Positions 57,194-64,000 of a stretch of DNA of 64,000 bases are shown one piece after another. Location: the NCBI RefSeq assembly GCF_000213175.1, contig NW_009799104.1, positions 2,173,724 through 2,237,723 of the forward strand. Reading direction: 5' to 3'. Each line of letters starts with the position of its first letter. Within the stretch, counting starts at the first letter, position 1. The position numbers and the translations under genes are program-made. The notes beneath the pieces were generated by a model. The model saw only the letters and a program-made list of their open reading frames with translations. It was not told the DNA's origin and did not search any database. This DNA is from Neurospora tetrasperma FGSC 2508 (Eukaryota; Ascomycota; Sordariomycetes; Sordariales; Sordariaceae).

Positions 57194-60041
57194 ATGGCTG
57201 CCGGACTGTCAAACGCCCTCAAGACCGCCCGTCACCGGCTGCCGAGCGCGGCCGTGAGAAATTATTCAATCCCTGTCCAGCAGCCGGCGTGGGGTCCGGC
57301 GACATGCGGAGGTAAGGATCACCAAACCCTTACCATTCGCCAAAGCGGCGCGAGTTCTCGTCCGACTCGGATCGATGTGCTATTGCGTCGCTTTCACCTT
57401 CCCGAACTTCCCCAACTTTCTTTCCCCGCGTTTACAATCCTCTCCGTTGCAACGGTCTTGGCACCTGCTTACACAGCAGCTGTTCATCTGCCTTCACTTT
57501 CCCATTCCCAATGTGTTTGCTGTTGCTTTGAGTTCATGATCCAAGTTGCATCCTGAGACCCCATCCCCAGAATGTCACCTGCACATCTCCCTCTGTCTCC
57601 CCTTCCTCCCCACAACGGGAATCACCATCCCCGATCTCGGCAGAGACACGCGAACACAACCACACACACAGAGAGTTGCAGCCAAAATCTTCAACTCCCG
57701 AGAGCCTCGTGGCATGCAGTGCGTGCATAGTCCCTACCTATCTACTTGATGTCGATGCCTGCTCTGGAGCAATGCAATTTGTCAATGTTGTGGTTGCCTC
57801 GTCCCGCTGCATGGCAGATTACGTAGGTACCAAGAGGTACCTCATGCGCTTAAAGCGCCTCAGGGCAATAACCTGAAGCACTTTGTTCCGGCCGCTCAAA
57901 TCCCGAAGCAGTTGGTGTATTCGATCATCGGACGTGTCGACACGACAGGCGAGACATGCGCTGATTCTTCTTCAATTACCCGTCTTTCATATACACACAC
58001 ACGCAAGAAAGAGCTACACAAGCCAACCATTTATTGTCGGTTTCGCTCGTTTGCTTGGTCTCTTGTTTTACTCCTCTTGAGCCGGAGCTTCCCATTTGTT
58101 ATCCCCTTGGGCCGGCCTTCTCTCTGTGAAATAGGTTCGCCAAAGCTGGTGAACTTGTCTTGTAAACCCGATCACAATCTCTAAAACTTGTTGTTGTTGT
58201 GTTATCTAGCTGGTCCATGTACATTGCCCCTTCTGTTTCATGGGCCGGCATCAAACAAGCAATCCTTGCGCTTTCTCAAGATAACGAGAGACAAGCAAGC
58301 CACAGTACTGTACCTCTTGGACGGGGGACTGTGGGTTCCGAACTAACGAAAGTTTTCTAACGTGTGCCCACTCTCCAGCTTCCGGCCTTGACTCCTCCTC
58401 GGGACGCGCTGCCCCGCTGTTCAAGTCTAATAATACCCCGCCGGTTATTCACTCGTTCACTCAACAAACTCGGTTCCAGTCCTTCACTCAGATTCGCAAA
58501 ATGTCGTCCTCCAACTCCCGCCGTCTCAACATTGACAACATCAACCCGCACGTCAGAGCGGCCAAGTACGCTGTGCGCGGTGAGCTTGCCGTCAAGTCCG
58601 AGGAGTTCCGGGCCGCCCTCCTCCGTGGAACCTCCGACATCCCCTTCAGCCAGGTCATCTCGGCCAACATCGGCAACCCCCAGCAGCTTGACCAGAAGCC
58701 CATCACCTTTTTCCGCCAGGTCCTCAGTCTCCTCGAGAACCCTCTGCTTCTCGAGAATGAGGACGTCCTCATCAACCACCTCGGCTACAAGACTGATGTC
58801 ATTGAGCGCGCCAAGTGGTTCCTCAAGAATGTCGGCTCCGTAGGAGCTTATAGTGCCAGCAACGGCGCCCCTGCCATCAGACAGCACATTGCCGAGTTTC
58901 TCGAGAGTAAGCAGCCCTACCCGTTCGTGCCCTTGGGGTACATGTATGTAACTGTTGCTAACATCCCTTTTTTTTTCGCTTCCTAGAGCGCGATGGCTTC
59001 CCTGCCAACTGGCAAGACATCTACCTCTCTGCCGGTGCTTCTTCGGGAGTCAACACCCTCCTGCACATCATCTGCGCCGATGAGAAGAGCGGCATCCTGG
59101 TTCCCATCCCCCAGTACCCTCTCTACACCGCCTCGCTCTCCATCCTGAACGCCACCTGCGTTCCCTACCTCCTCGATGAGTCCAAGAACTGGGGCACCGA
59201 CATCAACACCATCAAGGAGTCGTACCAAAAGGCCAAGGACGCCGGCGTCGACACTCGCGCCATCGTCATCATCAACCCCGGTAATCCCACCGGCGCCTCC
59301 CTCTCCGAGGAGGACATCCGCGCCGTTCTCGAGTTCGCGCGCCAGGAGCGCCTCGTCGTCCTCGCCGACGAAGTCTACCAGACCAACGTCTTCATCGGCG
59401 AGTTCATCTCGTTCAAGCGCGTGCTCCGTCAGCTGCAGAAGGAGAACCCCGATGGCAAGTATGACTGCGTCGAGCTGGCTTCCCTCCACTCCGTTTCCAA
59501 GGGCATGGTGGGCGAGTGCGGCCACCGCGGTGGCTACTTTGAGCTGGTCAACTTTGATCCCGAAGTCCAGGCTGAAATCTACAAGTTCGTCAGCATCATG
59601 CTCTGCGCGCCTGTCATTGGCCAGTGCTTGGTCGAGCTGATGGTCAACCCGCCCAAGCCCGGCGAGCCCTCCTACGAGCTCTACCAGAAGGAGTACCGCG
59701 GCATCTACGAGGGCATGAGGGAGCGCGCCAACGCCCTCCACAAGGCGTTTGAGCAGATGGAGGGCGTCGAGTGCGGTGCTCCTCAGGGTGCCATGTACCT
59801 CTTCCCTACCATCAACTTGCCCCCCAAGGCCGCCGAGGCCGCCGCCAAGGAGGGCCGCACCGCCGACGAGTTCTACTGCATGAAGCTCCTCGAGGCTACC
59901 GGCGTCTGCGTTGTTCCTGGTTCTGGGTTCGGTCAGAAGGAGGGTAGCTTGCACTTCCGCACTACCTTCCTTGCTCCTGGTACCGAGTGGGTTGGCAGCA
60001 TTGTCAAGTTCCACAAGGAGTTCATGGATCAATATCGTTGA
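57194..60041 (+). CDS. Alanine aminotransferase, mitochondrial form with internal cytosolic start
   Basis: PLP enzyme interconverting alanine plus 2-oxoglutarate and pyruvate plus glutamate. Three exons: 57194-57311, 58379-58906 and 58987-60041, 566 residues. Exon 1 encodes a mitochondrial-type leader (MAAGLSNALKTARHRLPSAAVRNYS). It joins in phase, through a 1067-nt intron, to an open segment running into ATG 58501, where the conserved core starts (MSSSNSRRLNIDNINPHV, 486 residues). Seen: NPGNPTGASLSEEDI, ADEVYQTNVF, and the PLP lysine in HSVSKGM (Lys387 in the long form, Lys307 in the short). The C-terminal substrate Arg region is LHFRTTFLAP. Transcripts starting inside the long intron would give a cytosolic enzyme. 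Enzyme call firm; dual targeting is inferred. Confidence 0.93.
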
Positions 60042-60931
60042 AAGGCTCACACCACTGTCAAAGTGTATTTGATTCGAAAACGGTACTTGATGAAAGGAAT
60101 CTTTGCGGTTCGTCACGGTGGTGATGGGTGGGTGTCGAGTGTCCTCGAGATGGATGGATGGTCTGACTATGACGCTGCGCACAAGGGGGGCACTCGTTCA
60201 TCGGTTCTGCAGCCCCTCAAGTATCAAAGCTGCCGTGGGAAAACAGGGTGTGACCCTGGAGATATCATCCCTTCTCTCCCCTGTAGAATGTCACCTGCCC
60301 TGCCCGCCCATCGACCTTGGGGATAGATATGCTGCCCATCCCAGCGTCGGGACCGGATAATGAAGTTGACAGGAAACATGGAACGGAAAAAGCGAGCGAG
60401 TTCTTGTTTACCAAGCAGAACTCGGAGTATGAAGGACAAAAAAAGAGCGATTTGGTTCGGCTTTTGGTTTGGTTTGGTTGGTTGGTTGGTTATGGGATCT
60501 TTGATGATACCTCAGCGTTTGTACTTTTTGCTAGCCTTTTGCATTGTACGTATGTACGTAGCCTTATTTAGGATACGAGGGACATACGAATACAAAAGTA
60601 AACAAAAAGCCTGGACAAGAAGAAACGGAGTCTTATGAACACATGATGCAATATCCGTGACAATGAGGAGCAAGTCGTTTTGTGTCTTCTGTCTTTACTA
60701 GAGCCGAGTTAGGCCCTAACGACAATTCAATGTGATAGGTTGCTTCAGGCTCTATTCTCTTCTGATTTCTCTCCTCCTTTCATCCATCCACTCAATCCAT
60801 GCCCTTGATCATTCATATCCCCTTCCTTTCTTCCCGAGGTAATCGCTAACGATAGCACAGCTCGCTCATACATCATTGACCTTCCCCTTGTTTCACTGCT
60901 AGCTTCTAATTCTCTTCAAATTGGTTCTCTA
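60042..60931. other. Convergent intergenic, about 0.9 kb
   Basis: 3' UTRs of alanine aminotransferase and RPN7. A TTGG tetramer run occurs near 60470-60490. No gene. Confidence 0.4.
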
Positions 60932-62577
60932 CTAGGCTCTTTCGCTTCCCCTCAACCGAACAGCCTGTCCGTACTTCTGCAGCTTGGTAATCAGCTGGTC
61001 ACCCTGGCGGACCACGTCCTGATACTGCTTGTTCTTGTCGTCGGGCCGGTTGGTCTCGATAACACCCTTGCCATTGACGCGGTCGATGGTGCAGGGGATA
61101 CGGCCGGCGGCGATGAACTTTGCTAGGTCACTGTTTTTGTAATGTACGATCAGCATATATAGAACTTGTGTTGGGGGAAAGCGAGAGGGGTATAACAATA
61201 ACGAGGGGAAAACCAACCGATCCAAGAAATCTACCGTAACACCAAAGTCGTTGGCCATGCTATCCAGTCCCACAACGCGATAACTCTGCAGCAGCTGCTG
61301 GTACGCGCGCAGGCGCATCTCGCGGATGAACCAGTTCTTATGCTCGTGCAGGTAGCGGTCCTGGGTGAGGAATTGCTCCTCCACCAGGGCCAGCGCCTGG
61401 AAGAAGAGCTTGTACCGGCCGTTGTACAGGCTGCTGACCAGCTGCGCGAGCGGGTCAAAGTCGACCGCCATCTCCGCCTCAGGCTGTTCCGTGCTGCTGC
61501 CGAGCGTGGTCAGGTTGACTACGGCCGTCCGGGCCGCCACGGGGGCGCTATCGGCGTCCTGCATCGAGGCGTCGGCTCCCGGGCCGGCCGAGATGGCGCC
61601 GGTCAGTGCGAGCAGCTTGTCCTCGCCGTCGCCAAGAATCGCCTTGATCTCGGGGGCGTCCACGACCTTGGACTTGAAGTCGACGCGCTTGAGCGAGACG
61701 GAACCGGCGAGCACGGCGTAGACTACCAGGTTGCTGTAGGTGCAGAGCTCGTACGAGGTAAAGGTGGACAGACTGTCGAGGAGCAGGGGGGCGGCGCCGC
61801 TGTAGTTGCGCACGGTGAGCAAGTGCAGACCCTCGTAGGCCTTGAGGCGGTTGCGACGGTCCCAGTCGCCGCCCGACTCGACAAGCGACTTGGCGCGCTC
61901 GACAGTCTTCTGGACTAGCTGCTTGTCGCCAAAGAAGAGGCCGAGGCGGATTAAGGCGAGGACGAGATCGATCTTGGTACCTAGAATGCCCGTCTTCTCG
62001 AGCAGATCTTGGTGCGCGGCGATGGCTTTTTCCTGAATGGGAAGAGTGGATGCTTAGTATATGTCGGTTGGTGGGAGTGTATGGACAGCTAAGTGAACTT
62101 GAAGTGACCAACCTTATCGCCAACTCGGGCCCAGAACTCGGCCCTCTTCCCCTTGGCAGCCTGGATCTCTGTGTCTCCCGCCTTCTCGACAGCCTCATCC
62201 TCCTCTTTTTGAAACTCCTCGAGCTCCTTCTCGTTCTCGGCCTGCAGCTGCTGGTACAGGTTCTCATCCCACGGTAGGCTTAAGCTTGTGGTGGGCTTGT
62301 GGGTCGCGATCATGCCGGCGGCGATGCTGCTCTTCCTACCCAACCTTCCGGCAGCGGCAGTGTTGGAGCCGCCTTCCCCAACAGAGTTAAGGACACCCTC
62401 GGTAGGGTGCGCGAGGTATCGGTAAAAGGGCGCCATCTTGTGCTCGGTGATGGCATCTTGAAGGTTCTTGACGGCCGCTTGTTGGGCAGGGCGGGCGGCG
62501 TAGGGGTTTGTGAGGGTGAAGACATGCTGGGCGAGGGGCAGCAGAGGCCATTTCGCGTATTGAGGATCGGAGCCCAT
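60932..62577 (-). CDS. RPN7: 26S proteasome regulatory subunit Rpn7 (PCI domain)
   Basis: Three exons (62113-62577, 61218-62032, 60932-61130) give 492 residues. Rpn7 is a lid subunit of the 19S cap of the proteasome. Seen: an N-terminal DPQYAKWPLLPLAQHVF, an acidic coiled stretch (ENEKELEEFQKEEDEAVEK), then helical repeats (EKAIAAHQDLLEKTGILGTKIDLVLALIRLGLFF and the NYSGAAPLLLDSLSTF segment typical of Rpn7). The C-terminal PCI winged-helix region has FLDRDLAKFIAAGRIPCTID across the last intron, and the tail ends in KLQKYGQAVRLRGSERA. Splice phases are consistent. The N-terminal region carries an insert of about 35 residues (NSVGEGGSNTAAAG, then THKPTTS) that looks disordered. Confidence 0.95.
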
Positions 62578-63368
62578 TTTGTAGTTGTGATGGGTACTAG
62601 CTTATGAGCCAAGGAGGGAGATGGGAGATGCAAATGGAAGACGGCCGGTGCTGGTCAGTGTCCGTCGTCTGGTAGAAGCACCCCGCTGGAAATCGGCAAG
62701 CAGCTGATGGAGGTGGATGCCGGCTTAAGATGGGAAGTTTCGCGGTGTTGAAAGCTCTTGGAAATTGGATCGCAATTTGTGACTTGGCCTGGCGCTGTGA
62801 TTCTACCAAAGATGCCGGGTCGAGGTGAGGCTGGGTGGTGGTGATGTCTGTGGTTTGTGGTGCTCCTTGAATGGTTCGGAAGGTTGATAGCAGAGTAGCT
62901 GACCTCACTGGAGAGTGAAGTGACCAAGGCCCCCAGAGCTCGCGCGTCAGCACTGAAAAGTGGAGACAGAGCTTGGATGGAAGGCGGGCCAGGCCTGCGA
63001 GTGGAGCCGCTGGAACAGTGCCCGGGCAGGCACACTTCATCGGCTCAAACACCGACCGACCCATGCTTGCATCCTCAAAACACTTGCATCCCGACTTCCT
63101 TTTCCAATTGCTTTCTCTCCTCAACAACAACAACAACAATAAGAGTTCTCAACCTCGACACACCGAATTTCGAGTCTCAGAATCCACTTTTAGGATTTGC
63201 CTGTGTCTGTGCTCGCATCAATCGATATCAACAGTCCAAATCACAACTCACACCACTCACCGTCGCATCAGTTATTCTGCTGTTACACGAACCCTGGACG
63301 CTTGCCAGAGTTGTTCTTGCCGATGATCAAGTCTCCTTGCGAGACCACACCAATAGTTTTTCCCAACA
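62578..63368. promoter_or_regulatory. Divergent promoter region RPN7 / ABD1
   Basis: About 0.8 kb between two divergent start codons. A short CAA run is seen at 63123-63138. I saw no clear proteasome control element (GGTGGCAAA), although GGTGG motifs occur near 62833. Confidence 0.4.
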
Positions 63369-64000
63369 ATGTCAGGATACGATGGTTACACCAGTTATAG
63401 GTCCACTCGCAAGAGGCAACGCTCAGAATCGCCCTACGACGACGACCGCAATGGCCGCAACGAAGACCGTCGATACAAGTCTGCAAGGCATGACGAAGAT
63501 GAGGACGACAACGATGTCCTCCCACAGCCGTTTGATGCCCGCAAGTTAGCTCCGGCCAAGAGAACACAAACTCCCACTACCAGCGGCGAGCCTAGAAAGC
63601 AGAAGCGGCCTGGCCAACGTGCCCGCATCACGGAAGCCGAGCGCGAACAGATTCGTCAACGTCAGATGGAGCGCGAGCGCCAGGCTCAGCGGGAGGCAGA
63701 AGCGGCCGCCGAAGCCGAGCGCCGCAACACGGTTAATGACGTCGTACGCGCCCATTACAATGCTGTGCCCGAGCGTGGCCGTGACTGGCGCAAGACGGAC
63801 AGTCGCATCAAAGGTCTCCGCTCCTTCAACAACTGGGTCAAGAGCTGTATCATCCAAAAGTTTTCTCCTGACGAAGACCACTCGCCTGGCGCTCGTGAGC
63901 GGGGAATCAGTTCGAACAATCAGCTGTTGGTGCTCGACATTGGATGCGGCAAGGGCGGTGATTTGGGCAAATGGCAGCAGGCGCCACAGCCCGTGGAGCT
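63369..64000 (+). CDS. ABD1: mRNA cap guanine-N7 methyltransferase Abd1, N-terminal part
   Basis: The gene starts at ATG 63369 (CCAACAATG context) and runs off the right edge, so about 210 residues are visible. Abd1 methylates the guanine cap of pre-mRNA in the nucleus. Seen: a disordered basic and acidic N-terminus (MSGYDGYTSYRSTRKRQR), a charged helix (EAEREQIRQRQMERERQAQ), then NDVVRAHYNAVPERGRDWR and SRIKGLRSFNNWVKSCII, characteristic of the cap methyltransferase family. The SAM-binding VLDIGCGKGGDLGKW motif starts at residue 188. No intron in the visible part. Family call firm. Confidence 0.95.
   Translation, partial: MSGYDGYTSYRSTRKRQRSESPYDDDRNGRNEDRRYKSARHDEDEDDNDVLPQPFDARKLAPAKRTQTPTTSGEPRKQKRPGQRARITEAEREQIRQRQMERERQAQREAEAAAEAERRNTVNDVVRAHYNAVPERGRDWRKTDSRIKGLRSFNNWVKSCIIQKFSPDEDHSPGARERGISSNNQLLVLDIGCGKGGDLGKWQQAPQPVE

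Noticed and set aside
58983-60182. 399-codon open frame antisense to alanine aminotransferase
   Set aside because: Mirror of a highly biased coding exon. No independent start context or protein-like features.

Overview
This window reads as nuclear DNA of a filamentous ascomycete. Genes are dense, mostly single-copy housekeeping genes on both strands, with short GT-AG introns (about 44-130 nt), CAMMATG-type start contexts and strong C-ending codon bias. Several details point to the Sordariales, most likely Neurospora, Sordaria or a close relative: a dispersed, decayed 5S rRNA copy with a TATA box, a large coiled-coil protein resembling the Sordariales-specific Sme4, and almost no intact repeats. 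The genus is an inference.

Layout, left half. A partial DDHD-domain phospholipase (1-1147, minus) is followed by RNA polymerase III largest subunit (2750-7351, plus), a SRAP/HMCES abasic-site protein (7949-9421, plus) and two uncharacterised low-complexity proteins (10518-11198 and 11934-12929). A 647-N assembly gap is flanked by a nearly identical 558-bp direct repeat that looks like an unmerged contig overlap (13421-15262). Then come an unknown protein (15368-16126, minus), the ER Hsp70 BiP/Grp78 (16782-19195, minus, six exons), the ribosome-rescue GTPase HBS1 (21301-23873, minus) divergent from chaperonin subunit CCT5 (24815-26804, plus), a 5S rRNA pseudogene (about 27265-27385), biotin synthase (28344-29733, minus), a secreted carboxylesterase (31185-33571, plus) and an unknown protein (33951-34640, minus).

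Layout, right half. After a second gap (34890-35672) comes a gene-poor 4-kb stretch with a dispersed repeat relic. Next are a four-finger C2H2 transcription factor (39509-41189, minus), a 7.4-kb gene-free interval, a 1633-residue coiled-coil protein that is an Sme4 candidate (48639-53687, plus), the tiny mitochondrial ribosomal protein bL33m/Mrpl39 (54503-55246, minus), a 614-bp MITE-like element (55576-56189), alanine aminotransferase with a separate mitochondrial leader exon (57194-60041, plus), proteasome lid subunit Rpn7 (60932-62577, minus) and the 5' part of the mRNA cap methyltransferase Abd1 (63369-64000, plus).

The genes serve basic cell functions (Pol III transcription, mRNA capping and surveillance, protein folding, proteasome, biotin and alanine metabolism, mitochondrial translation). 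There is no operon or gene cluster. The most interesting signals are gene-structure features: a frame-neutral intron in HBS1 that could serve an HBS1/SKI7 switch, a 1.07-kb intron separating mitochondrial and cytosolic forms of alanine aminotransferase, and an AUG-less presequence-like extension on the DDHD lipase. The MITE and the 5S relic also stand out. I found no clearly new multi-gene system.
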